This document shows positions 1 through 10,507 of a stretch of DNA of 64,000 nt, in pieces. The position numbers were made by a program, and so were the translations under genes. The notes under the pieces were generated by a model. It was not told the DNA's origin, did not search any database, and worked only from the letters and a program-made list of their open reading frames with translations. The stretch spans positions 25,256,460 through 25,320,459 of the forward strand of contig CM055092.1 in assembly GCA_029204225.1 (NCBI GenBank), read 5' to 3'. Position 1 is the first letter of the stretch. Every line of letters begins with the position of its first letter. Origin of the DNA: Diphasiastrum complanatum (lineage: Eukaryota; Streptophyta; Lycopodiopsida; Lycopodiales; Lycopodiaceae).

Positions 1-1135
1 CCACTCTGTCCTGCATGCACACTAACATCTTTACCCTTGTGCTTCCATGAAATCAAATGCTTATTATAAGCCACCAGAGGGTTGTGCATTTTGTGCCAAG
101 GCATGCCTAAGATTATATCTACTCCCTGTAAAGGACCTACCATGAATTCTATAGGTTCATAGTAATCGGAGAATTGAAGCTTAGGTTTTCCAATTACAGA
201 GTAAATGTTTGCATCACCATCAACAAAAGCACCTTTAGCCTTAAGCATAGATTCAGAGAAGGAACCAACTCCAATCTCTTGTGCAAGCTTAAAAGAGATG
301 AAATTATGAGAGGAGCCTGCATCAAAGAGAATTAAACAGAGTTTGTTATGGACTTGTGCCCATGTCTTGAGGAGATCGTGGTTTTGAGTGTCTTAAATGC
401 TTTGTACGGCAACTTGCTTCCCTTTGTCTGCACTTAAAGCTTTGGTATCTTTGAGTGGACATTTGAAAAAGAGGTGTCCCTTTTCCCCACACTTGAAGCA
501 TCTTCCTTTCTTGCGATAGGCCTGCACTTGTTCTTTGGAAAGGTGTTGAGTCTTCTCTTTTGGAGTTTGAGTGGTGGGATGTTCCTTCCTTTTGTTTCCG
601 CTTTCATTTCGATGATTATCCTGTAGTTCAATTCTGGTAGCATAATATATGTCTTGTTCCAAAGTATCAGCTTGTACTAGATCTAAGCCATATTGTATAC
701 TTCTATGCAAACCCGAATAGAACTTTCTTTTCTGTTCTTTCTTGGAAATGGAATGTAAAGTCTGAACTCTCAAAAGCAACTCCCAAATCTTTTTGCATAC
801 TCAACTACCTTCTCATTTTGTTTTTGACTAAAGATGTCCCATGTAGCTAAAGTATCTTTCTTATATTCTTTTGGTGAAAAGTGGGCCTTAATTTGCTTTT
901 TAAAGCTATGCCAAGTAGAAGCAGCTTCGTGATTAGATTCCATAGCTGCCCACCATAGAGATGCATACTTATCTAGATGTAACATTGCAAATCAAATCTT
1001 GGAATGATTTGAGTATCTGCTTTTCTCAAAGAAAGTATCAAGATTTCGAATCCAGACAAGCAAACTCTCTTCATTGCTACTATCTCCATCAAACTTAGAA
1101 AACTTAAAAAGTTTATTATCAATCTTAGCAAACCT
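1..1135 (-). pseudogene. Ty3/gypsy gag-protease fragment, cut by the left edge
   Basis: Read on the minus strand, the order is a gag N-terminal part (about 1135-1000), a retrotransposon gag core with the WWAAM-type signature (985-785), a CCHC zinc knuckle (CFKCGEKGHLFFKC, near 505-465) and an aspartic protease. The protease shows the active-site motif LFDAGSSHNFIS (near 340-300) and the downstream motif GVDIILGMPW (near 105-75). Gag packages the RNA genome and the protease would cleave the polyprotein. The frame is broken: a stop near 1000, a frameshift near 780-790 and a stop at 393. The element should continue to the left of the window with reverse transcriptase. On the right it ends abruptly against an AP2-gene fragment near 1140-1150, and no LTR is seen there. 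Family assignment is firm; activity is excluded for this copy. Confidence 0.8.
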
Positions 1136-1149
1136 CCTTTTCCTAGATC

Positions 1150-1685
1150 TAGTAGAGGATATTTACAAGTGCGAGTAGAAAGGGAAACTTGATTATTCTA
1201 GTGGTTGGAATAACATTCTCAACATCTTCTATTGGTTCAAACAGGTCCTTATAAGCGTGTTTGCATATTCTTGTACTACTACTGCTTTGTTGGATGTTGC
1301 TAAAAAACATATGAATTTTCAGCACATTGTTAAGGAGATGGAAAAAAATTGGTCGTATTGGAAACAAACAACGATTGGATTTTAGCAGCTATTAATGACA
1401 TCTTGCTTTCTATAAATCTTGAGATAAAAAAACATAATGTTGTACGTATCATCACTACCTTCGCATCACCTGAAGATTCGCTCTGATTAGAGCTCCTAAG
1501 CAAAAGTTGTCTATAGAAAACGAGAATCAAAAGCATTTTTAGCAGCCACAGAAACATGAAAATTATCTATTCATAACAAGGCCAAAGAAAATTTTGAATA
1601 TTTATCACCACTGCATAATAACACATACAAACCACCAGGTTTGACTCACAAAGTGTCATGCAACCACAATGCTCATATAGAGAGT
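1150..1685 (-). pseudogene. AP2-gene 3'-half fragment (exon 6 and 7 relics)
   Basis: This is a reverse-complement relative of 7061-7640 and 16755-17335. It holds a decayed exon 6 (QLLLRSSNQSESSG, near 1550-1480) and exon 7 (DLFEPIEDVENVIP, near 1250-1200) of the AP2 gene annotated at 18755-20668. The 5' half, including the AP2 domain, is absent, and stops interrupt the joined exons. The position equivalent to the gypsy insertion site in block A (CTACC, 1686-1690) is uninterrupted here, so this is an empty site. Confidence 0.7.
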
Positions 1686-2851
1686 CTACCACCATACTCT
1701 CGACCAACTAACTCGTCCCCAATCCAACTTGATCACAAGTGGACCACATGAACGACATGGCTCAAACTAAGGAAATCCCACTTTCACCATGAGACTTACA
1801 TCCTCCATCTAGCTAGGCTGACATCCTATTAGACACTTACACGTACGAGCCTGTAAAGCTAACATAAATGAGCAGGTGGGGCTCAACCTGAGCAGATCTT
1901 ACTGCCACCAAAAGATTGCACCCTCACCAGATAGATAGCTAGTAGACAATGACAAGTCAATCAGCATAAATGACTACTTTGTTTTAGCGTACCAAATGCA
2001 CAACCACATAAAACGCCGACTCAGATCTAAATTCCCGTGAGAAGGCCCTCCGATCACACTCTATGCGATCTCCATCAGCTCTCCAACCTAGAGCTGGCTC
2101 TCAAAGCTTTACGCTTTGTCCGTTTGTGTTTGCAGTGTTTTGATTCCATCATGAATCCCACTTGTAAGTCCTGTCCATGCCAATGACTCAAGTCCAATAT
2201 GAAATAGCTGCTCCCTGATGATCATCCCATGTCATCTTGTAGTGTTCTCCCTACCATGTATTTCAATGTCATTTCTGATAACAAAGATTTGGGCATCTAC
2301 CCTACAGTGTCCACCTGTAGTCCCCCAAGCTAGCTCCAAGCTGCTCCTGTGAATGGTTCCAAACCACTCCCTAAGAATACACTGAGATGTGAACTCCAAA
2401 GCCACCATCAAGTCCCTCACATGACGGTGCATGCCAATATCCATCCTAGTGAACCTGTGAGATCTCCCATGGCCCAAACCAAACGATCTGCAGCCTGTCA
2501 TCCCTGATGCAATACTGATATGGCAAATTGACTTGACTTACCCAAACTAGCAGTTGAACTGTATCTCTCCGATGACAAACCTGATATACTACTCCACAAC
2601 TACAATGACTTGATCAAAATTGAGTTACCGACTGTAAAACCACGAAATCATCACACTCACCACTCACCACTCACCAAGAGAATCCAAAGTGTGATTATTG
2701 ACCCGTTTTTCATCCCGTGCATGTCCCACACATAGCTCGTCCAATGCAAGTCTGCTATCTTGCCCAATGGCTTCCAACTGGCACCACCTCGCACTTCCAT
2801 CACCCGTGATCGTCAATATGTGTGTACATTCAAGCTAGCCAATATGTGTGT
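1686..2851 (-). repeat. Unknown dispersed repeat, inverted copy
   Basis: This stretch is the reverse complement of sequence at 8850-9635 plus 10150-10507. Relative to that copy it lacks about 510 bases (equivalent of roughly 9636-10147). I recognise no transposase, LTR or tRNA-like part. It contains one 89-codon open frame, listed separately. On the right it runs into a copia integrase remnant near 2852. The same repeat-to-copia join recurs in opposite orientation near 8850, so the two were duplicated as one piece. Confidence 0.6.
2232..2501 (-). CDS. Unrecognised 89-codon open frame inside the dispersed repeat
   Basis: The frame starts with ATG and is matched by a 94-codon frame at 9160-9444 on the other strand. 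The two proteins align almost end to end (shared pieces include SFGLGHGRSHRFT and REWFGTIHRSSLELA) although several residues differ. I recognise no domain, signal peptide or membrane segment. It may be an exon of a captured gene or a chance frame in a repeat. The matching ends and kept frame are the only support for coding. Confidence 0.2.
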   Translation of the reverse strand: MTGCRSFGLGHGRSHRFTRMDIGMHRHVRDLMVALEFTSQCILREWFGTIHRSSLELAWGTTGGHCRVDAQIFVIRNDIEIHGRENTTR

Positions 2852-4566
2852 ACCTTCAAGGACCCCGCAACAAAATGGAGTGGCTGAAAGGAAGAATAAG
2901 ACTTTATGTGAAAGTGCTAATATTGAAAAACCATTTTGGGATCAAGCTTTGTTGTGTGCCAATTTCTTGTGCAATAGGTGGCCGAGTGCTTTTTGGATGG
3001 AAGGACACCTTTTGAAAAACTATTCAAGAGGAGGCCGAGTGTCAACTTTCTAAGAACGTTTGGATGCATATGCTATGTCAACATTACTCTTGATGATAGG
3101 ACCAAGGAGGAACCATCTTCAAGAAGTGGTATTTTTGTTGGATATAGTGAGGTGAGTAAAGCCTACAAGGTTTACATTCCTTCTACTAACAAGGTGATTG
3201 TTGGTAGAGATGTCATTTTTTATGAGGGGAACATTCCAAAAGTTTTTTCAAACATGATTGATGGAAGTGTGGATGGAACTAACATTCTTGATGGTGACGA
3301 AAATGATCCTATTTTTTATGGTGATGATGATGGACCTTCATCAAGCCAAAAGCCAAGGAGAACATCACGAGAAAGACAAGTACCTTCAAGGCTCACATAT
3401 GATCAAAAGGGTAAGCAAGTAGTTTCTGGAAATTATGTTGCCTCTTTGGATGAGCCTACAAGTGTAGATCAAGCAAGGAAAGAAGAGGAGTGGATCCAAG
3501 CAATGGATCTTGAGTATCGAACTCTTATGAAGAGTGAAAGATCTTTTGGAGGATCTTCTTGTGTACATGGAGCTATGCAAGTGGATGGATGTTATCTTGC
3601 TGTAAAATCAAGTATTGGATCTGGAAGACAAATTGTTCAACGACTTTAATGGTCAAGTTGAATATTAAGAGGTTGATCTCAAAGCGCTTCAACTAGTCAA
3701 AAGGGAAGTTGGCAATTTGGAACTAGTCAAGAGCATCAAAGGAGAGGTATTTGGCAAAGGTGTTATGGATATGATTTTACAACATATTGAAGACTCAAGT
3801 AAGCTCAAAGGAGTAGCAAGGAAGTGTTTTTCAAGTTTACTTTACTTTTTCTATCTCATGTTTGAGCAATTTCATGTGGATTTGTGCAAATCGTCAAGAT
3901 ATGGTAAAACTAGCTACATTGGTGAGCATTGTTTTGATGTTGGATTTGTACTACAACTCTTGGCTGGTTTTGCTGATGGAAATGAAGCTATTGGAGGTTC
4001 ATTATGTCACTCATTCATGTCCAAGTCATCAAGGCTTGATGGAATCTTATGGCAAGATGGAGATGGAGGCTCATTTGTGGAGTATCATGGTGGATACAAG
4101 ATAACAAAGAGCAAAGGAGGAGGAAACATGCAAGCAAAAGTTGATCACTGTTTGTTTGCTGTAATTTTTACATAGTGTTCAAGATTGATAGCATGGTGGA
4201 ATCATTTCATTTACGTCCTATTTGATTCTTCATGTTCTAGTCACATTTTTACATGTAAAATTAATGTAAGAAATAGTGAAGCATCCCAAGTGGACATTAT
4301 TCTCTATATCATTGAAAGATATATTCTTGGGAAGAAGATCATTCTTATGATGGATCAAAGTTCTATTGTCAAAAACTATGCTAGGAGCAAGCATATTGAG
4401 GTGCAACAACACTTTGTGATGGAAAAAGTCATTGCAAAGGAGGTGGAGCTTCAACATGTGTCTTCAAGGGAATGTGTGGCTGATATCTTCAGAAAAGCAT
4501 TGGGAAAGGACTTGTTCATGAAGCATAGGACTTCACTTGGACTGCTATCAAAGTGTATGCGATAAC
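2852..4566 (+). pseudogene. Ty1/copia pol remnant (integrase, start of RT, end of RNase H)
   Basis: The first part encodes the C-terminal half of a copia integrase: TPQQNGVAERKN near 2859, then PFWDQALLCANFLCNRWPSA, TPFEKLFKRRPSV, FLRTFGCICYV and the GIFVGYSE motif ending near 3235. An acidic linker follows, then the usual start of copia reverse transcriptase (WIQAMDLEYRTLMK, near 3490-3533). The frame then breaks and the RT core with its catalytic YVDD is absent. About 650 bases that I do not recognise (3560-4200) sit in its place. RNase H resumes at 4340-4550 (ARSKHIEVQQHFV, QHVSSRECVADIF). A polypurine tract and LTR follow directly, so this is the 3' end of one element with a gutted RT. 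An inverted partial copy lies at 7790-8850. Confidence 0.8.
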
Positions 4567-4581
4567 TAGTTGAGGAGGGAG
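4567..4581 (+). other. Polypurine tract of the copia element
   Basis: A purine-rich stretch (TTGAGGAGGGAG) directly precedes the LTR start TGTGAAA and follows the end of the RNase H frame by only a few bases. This is the expected place for the plus-strand primer in copia elements. Confidence 0.75.
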
Positions 4582-5020
4582 TGTGAAAGATTCAACTAGT
4601 TTCATCATATTTGCTATATTTTCATATTTGGCATATTGAGGCCAAAACTTGTTTTAGAATTAGAGATTGACTTGTCAGAGTTCATTAGTCTAAATGTCAT
4701 TAGAATAAACACTTTTTGAAAGTGTGGGAAAGGTAGAATGAGAGTTTGAGTAGATTCAAATTTGAATAATTGGGTATATTGAATCTAGACCCAAAAATAG
4801 TAGGGTTTACATTTTGGAGGAAAATCCAAGTGGCCAAATAGGGTTTGGACCTGCTATAAAAGAATGTAACTCGTGGAGAGAGCTATCTTTTCTCTTCTCT
4901 ATCTCATTTCATGCTTATACATGGTTCTCTTGGGTTCTACTATTCATTGGTGCACTATCTTGGTGATTGCTTGCAATTCTATGTGTAGAATGGTCATTTA
5001 TTGCTATTTTTGGTTTCACA
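4582..5020 (+). mobile_element. Ty1/copia 3' LTR
   Basis: The LTR begins TGTGAAA right after the polypurine tract. I place its end at TTTCACA, which makes a 7-bp terminal inverted repeat and a length of 439 bp. A TATA-like box (CTATAAAAG, near 4854-4862) sits where an LTR promoter would be, followed by a CT-rich R/U5-like part. The 5' partner LTR is not in the window, so a target duplication cannot be tested. The exact right end is an inference from the terminal inverted repeat. Confidence 0.65.
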
Positions 5021-5577
5021 CATGTGAAATACAGCAGCTCGCTAGTTTTGCACAGAGAGAACAACAATACTTTATCATTTCATTCAAGTTTGATCAAGTT
5101 CTATTTGTGTTTGCATCTCATTTTATGTGTAGATGCTGAGTTTTCTACGTTGGTAAGGATCCTATCACTCCTATCAATAATTTTGCATTGATCAAATTCG
5201 AATTCTACCTTATGACCTAAATCTGTAATTCTACTTACTGATAACAGATTTGTAGAGAGTTTAGAAACATATAGGACATTGAATAGATCATGCTGGAATC
5301 ACAATCTTATAGTACCTTCACCTTCAATAGTGTGAGTACCTTCACCTTCAATATTATTTTATGAATTTTTCTTGAAATTGAAAACCAAAATTTATGCACT
5401 TATTACCAACCTTCTGTATATATACACTCCATCATGTCTAAGCAAGTTTAGTCCTTCGAGAATTATTTTAGTTCTACTGACACCATTTGAAATCCTTCAC
5501 ACTTTATTGAATAGAACAGAGGTTTTCAAGGCCTGACTAGACTCAGAATAACAGTGTGCCAATCTCTATAAGTAACT
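5021..5577. repeat. Rearranged patch with a second copia-protease piece and AT-rich repeat
   Basis: Bases 5150-5345 repeat the copia protease remnant found at 5585-5790 in the same orientation, so this is a short partial tandem copy. Bases 5345-5575 match the reverse complement of 23655-23870, the sequence just downstream of the copia protease piece at 23264-23650, including a shared TATATATACACTCCATCATG stretch. Bases 5021-5150 show nothing I recognise. Open frames here are short and have no family features. Confidence 0.5.
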
Positions 5578-6524
5578 CTACCTCTTGCCGAGTGCAAGGA
5601 TCTTATCACACCCATCAATAATTTTGCATTGATCAAATTCAAATTCTACCTGACCTAAATCTGTAATTCTACTTACTGATAACAGATTTGTAGAGAGTTT
5701 AGAAACATATAAGACTTTTAATAGTAATTTAAATTGATCATGCTGGAATCGCGATATTATAGTACCTTCACCTTCAATAGTGTGAGTACTATTGTCACCG
5801 AGATTAGCACATTTCTTCATGCTGTAAGGCGTGTAGGAATTGAAGATCTCACGTTGATTGGTCATGTGTTGAGTTGTTCCATAAAAAAAAAGCATGAATC
5901 ATCCAAAAGTGCGCTTTGATCTTTGACCATGAATGCACCTTCGTCCACTTCGACCTGGGAGATGATGAAACTGTGTTTGCTTATTGTTCAAGTTGCTTGG
6001 CTACATTCTTTGCTTGGAGAATTTGACAATCCTTGATCTCATGGTTATTACGCTTGCAATATCTACAAAACACCTTCTTCTTTGATTATGGATCTGATGA
6101 TTGTGCTTGACTTTGAGTCTGTTTCTGATTCGTTGCAGCCTTCTTGGAGCTTTTCTGCTTCTGTCGCTTAGAGCCTTTGTTGACATATAGAGCCCGAGAG
6201 GAGGAAGTAGTCGGAGTGTCTCAACTTCTTCGATTATCTTCTGCAACAACATAGTGATAACTCTAGTAAGAGTTAAACCTGTGTGTGTCGATATGATCAT
6301 CACCCAGTTATTCATATATGTAGAGAGCAAGCTTGAAAGCAATGTCATAACTGCATCTTGATCTTCTATGACTGATCCGACAACGGCCATTTGGTGCAAG
6401 AGATTCTTAATCTGGTTAATGTGTATATGAAGAGAATCACCAGTATACATTTTGAATGTGAAGAATTTCCTTCGTAGTTGTAACTTAGTAGTTACGTCCT
6501 TCACATCATATAGTGAGTTCAAAA
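5578..6524 (-). pseudogene. Ty1/copia gag-protease remnant
   Basis: From 6524 downward the minus strand encodes a copia gag of the UBN2 type (LHIHINQIKNLLHQMAVVG, then TLLSSLLSTYMNNWVMIIST), then a CCHC zinc knuckle (CRYCKRNNHEIKDC, near 6065-6025) in a shifted frame. A protease/pre-integrase piece follows (FFYGTTQHMT, then LLLKVLYVSKLSTNLLSVSRI). The residue where copia proteases carry the catalytic Asp of D-S-G reads Tyr. A frameshift precedes the knuckle and a stop lies between gag and protease. The gag start abuts the unknown dispersed repeat at 6525, so no 5' LTR is present. Confidence 0.75.
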
Positions 6525-7056
6525 TGTGCAGGCCATGGTTGAGGACCTGATTTGGTGATCAATGGTGTAGCAACGGATCTACAGGTGGCACAGGTGTTGG
6601 TACGATAGGATACGACTTATGTGCAGGCCTTGGTCATGTATTTGATGCTTTATCATTTGTGTTGATTTGCGTGAGTGTGTGTGTGTGGGCTTGCATGTCG
6701 CCTTGTCACGGGAGTTTAGATCTGAGTCGGAGTTTTATGTGGTTGTGCATTTGCTAAATTAAAACAAAGTAGTCATTTATGCTGATTGACTTGTCAATGT
6801 CTACTAGCTATTTATCTGGTGAGGGTGAAATCTTATGGTGGCAGTAAGATTTTCTCAAATTGAGCCTCAGCTGCGCATTTATGTCAGCTTTATAGGTTTG
6901 TACTTGTAAGTGTCTGATAGGATGTCATCCTAGCTAGATGGAGGATGTAAGTCTCATGGTGGCAGTGGGATTTTCTCAGTTTGAGCCATGTCGCTCATGT
7001 GGTCCACTTGTGGTCAAGTTGGATTGGGGACGAGCCAGTTGGTCGAGAGTATGGTG
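6525..7056 (+). repeat. Unknown dispersed repeat, direct copy
   Basis: This is a diverged direct copy of 10010-10507, beginning at GTGCAGGCCATGG and running into the AP2 3'-half fragment without interruption. It keeps a 35-bp piece (GTTGGTACGATAGG region, near 6600-6630) that is missing from block A near 10073 but present in block B. Two related sections near 6835-6870 and 6955-6990 (ATGGTGGCAGT followed by ATTTTCTCA) form an imperfect internal direct repeat. I see no convincing coding frame. Confidence 0.6.
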
Positions 7057-7060
7057 GTAG
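7056..7060 (+). other. Empty target site matching the gypsy insertion point
   Basis: GGTAG here is followed directly by ACTCTCTGTATGAGCATT. In blocks A and B the same GGTAG is duplicated on both sides of the Ty3/gypsy element. This locus therefore preserves the pre-insertion arrangement. Confidence 0.85.
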
Positions 7061-7740
7061 ACTCTCTGTATGAGCATTATGGTTGCATGATACTTTGTGA
7101 GTCAAACCTGGTGGTTTGTATATGTTATTATGCAATGGTGATAAATATTCAAAATTTCCTTTGGCCTTGTTATGAATAGATAATCTCCATGGTTCTGTGG
7201 CTGCTAAAAATGTTTTTGATTCTCATTTTTTGTAGACAACTTTTGCTTACGAGCTCCAATCAGAGCGAAATCTTTAGGTGATGAGAAGCAAATTGTAATC
7301 ACTAAAGGTAGTGATGATATGTATAACACTATGTTTTTTATCTCAAGATTTATAGAAATCAACATGTCATTAATAGTTGCTAAAATCCAATCGTTGTTTG
7401 TTTCCAATACGACCAAATTTTTTCCATCTCCTTAACAATGTGTTGAAAATTCATATGTTTTCTTAGCTACATCCAACAAAGCAATAGTAGTAAACGAATA
7501 ACGCAAACACGCTTATAGGGACCTATTTGGATCAGTAGAAGATGTTGAGAATGTTATTCCAACCACTAGAAAAATCAAGTTTCCCTTTCTACTCACACTT
7601 GTAAATATTCTCTTGGAAGAGCTGGAGATGGTGAGAATTTTGAAAATCCCTTCTACCCTAAAAGTATTGATTTTTAAGATATTAGCCACTTCAATCCATC
7701 CTCTTTAAATTGTAATCATGTTTCTAGGCCATTTATGTGT
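7061..7740 (+). pseudogene. AP2-gene 3'-half fragment (exons 6 and 7)
   Basis: This is a diverged relative of 16755-17430. It carries an exon 6 relic near 7235-7305 and an exon 7 relic near 7472-7635 (DLFGSVEDVENVIPTTRKIK), followed by the exon 7 donor GTGAGA and part of intron 7. Exon 7 has an in-frame stop near its start and the AP2 domain exons are absent. It ends near 7740 at a breakpoint where sequence switches to an inverted exon 4 piece. Confidence 0.7.
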
Positions 7741-7789
7741 AGTCAAACCAAGTTTAATTGATGCCCTATCATAATTCCTGAGCCACACA
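7741..7789 (-). pseudogene. Inverted AP2 exon 4 sliver fused to copia sequence
   Basis: About 45 bases read, on the minus strand, as the end of AP2 intron 3 and the start of exon 4 (NYDRA, IKLG; compare 19400-19445). The fragment breaks inside intron 3 after GAGCCAC and is joined directly to the copia remnant (CACACCAATGTAGCTAG). The same join is present in all five array units that carry AP2 sequence. Confidence 0.75.
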
Positions 7790-8850
7790 CACCAATGTAG
7801 CTAGTTTTACCATATTTTGACAATTTGCACACATCCACATGAAATTGCTCAAACATGATATAGAAAAAGTAAAGTAAACTTGAACCTTGCTACTCCTTTG
7901 ACCTTACTTGAGTCTTCAATATGCTGTAAAATCAGATCCATAACACCTTTGCCAATTACCACTCCTTTGATGCTCTTGACTAGCTCCAAATTGCCAACTT
8001 CTCTTTTGACTAGTTGAAGCGCTTTGAGATCAACCTCTTGATCTTTAACTTGACCATTAAAGTCATTGAACAAAATTTGTCTTCCAGATCCAATACTTGA
8101 TTTTATAGCAAGATAACATCCATCCACTTGCATAGCTCCATGTACACAAGAAGATCCTCCAGAAGATCTTTCACTCTTCATAAGAGTTCGATACTCAAGA
8201 TCCATTGCCTGGATCCACTCCTCTTCTTTCCTTGCTTGATCTACACTTGTAGGCTCATCCAAAGAGGCAACATAATTTCCAAAAACTACTTGCTTACCCT
8301 TTTGATCATATGTGAGCCTTGAAGGTACTTGTCTTTCCCTTGATGTTCTCCTTGGCTTTTGGCTTGATGAAGGTCCATCATCATCACCATAAAAAATAGG
8401 ATCATTTTCATCAACATCAAGAATGTTAGTTCCATCCACACTTCCATCAATCATGTTTGAAAAAACTTTTGGAATGTTCCCTCATAAAAAATTACATCTC
8501 TACCAACAATCACCTTGTTAGTAGAAGGAATGTAAACCTTGTAGGCTTTACTCACCTCACTATATCCAACAAAAGTACCTCTGCTTGAAGATGGATCCTC
8601 CTTGCTCCTATCATCAAGAGTAATGTTGACATAGCATATGCATCCAAAGGTTCTTAGAAAGTTGACACTCGGCCTCCTCTTGAATAGTATCTCAAAAGGT
8701 GTCCTTCCATCCAAAATAGCACTCGGCCACCTATTGCACAAGAAATTGGCACACAACAAAGCTTGATCCCAAAATGGTTTTTCAAGATTAGCACTTAACA
8801 TCACGTCCTTGAAGGTACACACATATTGGCTAGCTTGAAGGTACACACAT
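7790..8850 (-). pseudogene. Ty1/copia integrase-RT linker remnant, inverted copy
   Basis: On the minus strand this repeats 2870-3922: PFWDQALLCANFLCNRWPSA, FLRTFGCICYV, FVGYSEVSKAYKVYIPST, the acidic linker and WIQAMDLEYRTLMK, then the same unrecognised tail (LVKSIKG, ILQHIEDSSK). A stretch encoding the NGVAERKN motif present in the plus-strand copy is missing here, and a frameshift lies near 8450. It has no RT core, RNase H or LTR. It ends at the junction with the AP2 exon 4 sliver. Confidence 0.8.
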
Positions 8851-9650
8851 ATTGGTGCTCACGGGTGATGGAAGTGTGAGGTGGTGCCAGTTGGAAGCCA
8901 TTGGGCAAGATAGCGGACTTGCATTGGATGAGCTATGTGTGGGACATGCAGAGGATGAAGAACGGGTCAATAATCACACTTTGGATGCTGTTGGTGAGTG
9001 GTGAGTGTGATGATTTTGTGGTTTTACAGTCAGTAAGTCAATTCTAATTAAGTCATTGTAGATGTGGAACAGTGTATCAGGTTTGTCATCGGAGAGATAC
9101 ATTTCAACTGCCAGTTTGGGTAAGTCAAGTCAATTTGTCATATCAGTGTTGCATCAAGGATGCAGATTTCAGGGATGGCAGGTCGTAGATCGTTTGGTTT
9201 GGGCCATGGAAGATCTCACAGGTTCACTTGGACGGATATTGGCATGCACCATCATGTGAGGGACTTGCTGGTGGCTTTGGAGTTCACATCTCAGTGTATT
9301 CGTAGGGAATGGTTTGGAACCATTCACAGGAGTAGCTTGGAGCTAGCTCGGGCAAATACAGGTGGGCACTACAAGGTAGATGCCCAAATATTTGTGATCA
9401 GAGATGGCATTGAAATACTTGGTAGGGATAACACTACACGATGACATGGGATGACCATCAGGGGGCAGCTATTTCATACTGGACTTGAGTCATTGGCATG
9501 GACATGACTTATAGGTGGGATTCATGATGGAATGAAAACACTGCAAATGCAAATGGACAAAGTGTGAAGCTTTGAGAGCTAGCTCTAGGTTGGAGAGCTG
9601 ATGGAGATCGCACGGGGTGTGATCAGAGGGCAAAAACTATCATGGGTGTT
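8851..9650 (+). repeat. Unknown dispersed repeat, direct copy next to block A
   Basis: This matches the reverse complement of roughly 2050-2840. It includes the 94-codon frame listed separately and a TGGTGAGTGGTGAGTGTGATG stretch. From 9651 onward the sequence is shared with block B, so 9650/9651 is the left limit of the large duplication. The repeat itself continues to 10507. Confidence 0.6.
9160..9444 (+). CDS. Unrecognised 94-codon open frame inside the dispersed repeat
   Basis: The counterpart of the frame at 2232-2501, on the opposite strand. It starts MQISGMAGRRSFG and ends GRDNTTR; the other copy also ends in NTTR followed by a stop. The start and stop are kept although a number of codons differ. 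There is no recognisable domain or promoter. It could be a captured exon or part of an unknown element. Confidence 0.2.
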   Translation: MQISGMAGRRSFGLGHGRSHRFTWTDIGMHHHVRDLLVALEFTSQCIRREWFGTIHRSSLELARANTGGHYKVDAQIFVIRDGIEILGRDNTTR

Positions 9651-10507
9651 TTGCTACTGATCTACTACTGCAGGGGACACTGATGGCGAGGACTTCATGG
9701 TGTGCTCATTTGGGAGTACAGGTTGGCATTACAGCAAGGGGCCAATTTTGGACATTGGCATCGATGGGGAGGCATCTACCATCATGGGCGTGGATAAGCT
9801 ATCTATAGCTTTCATGCAGTTGGCTGTTTTGCAAGAGTCTAGGCTTGGCACAGGTATTGGAATTTCCATGGTGCAGATTCTCAAGTGGTGAGATTAGGGA
9901 TAAGCCTAGAGGAAGTCACTCTGAGCTATATACCTCAGTACGAGGGATCATCTTTCAGGACTTATTGCACAGTTGGATATGCTTGGACGCTAGAGCATCT
10001 TGCTACAGGTGCAGGCCATGGTTGAGGACGTGATTTGGTGACCAGTGGTGTAGCAGCGGATCCACAAGGTGGCAGGCCTTGGTCATGTATTGATGCTTTA
10101 TCATTCATGTTGCTTTGCGTGAGTGTGTGTGGGCTTGCATGTTGCCTTGTCACGGGAGTTTAGTAGATCTGAGTCAGAGTTTTATGTGGTTGTGCATTTG
10201 CTATGGTAAAACAAACTAGTCATTTATGCTGATTGACTTGTCATTTTCTACTAGCTATCTATCTGGTGAGGGTGCAATCTTATGGTGGCAGTAAGATTTC
10301 CTCAGGTTGAGCCTCAGCTGCTCATTTATATCAGCTTTACAGGTTCGTACTTGTAAGTGTCTGATAGGATGTCAACCTAGCTAGATGGAGGATGTAAGTC
10401 TGATGGTGGCAGTGGGATTTGCTCAGTTTGAGCCATGTCGCTCATGTGGTCCACTTGTGGTCAAGTTGGATTGGGGACGAGTCAGTTGGTCGAGAGTATG
10501 GTGGTAG
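9651..10507 (+). repeat. Dispersed repeat left of the gypsy element, block A
   Basis: The second half (10010-10507) is the direct relative of 6525-7060. The first part (9651-10010) has counterparts only in block B. Short open frames overlap here in several frames and look incidental. Compared with block B and with 6525-7060, about 35 bases are missing near 10073. A GCA at both ends of the missing piece suggests a microhomology deletion. Confidence 0.6.
10503..10507 (+). other. Target site duplication of the gypsy element, left copy (block A)
   Basis: GGTAG abuts the left LTR end and is matched by GGTAG at 16750-16754 at the other end. The uninterrupted site GGTAGACTCTC occurs at 7056-7066. 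Confidence 0.9.

Noticed and set aside
3717-4175. A 152-codon plus-strand frame between the copia integrase and RNase H pieces.
   Set aside because: It has no copia RT motifs and no domain I recognise. Only its first third recurs in the inverted copy, so I treat it as inserted or decayed sequence and not a gene.
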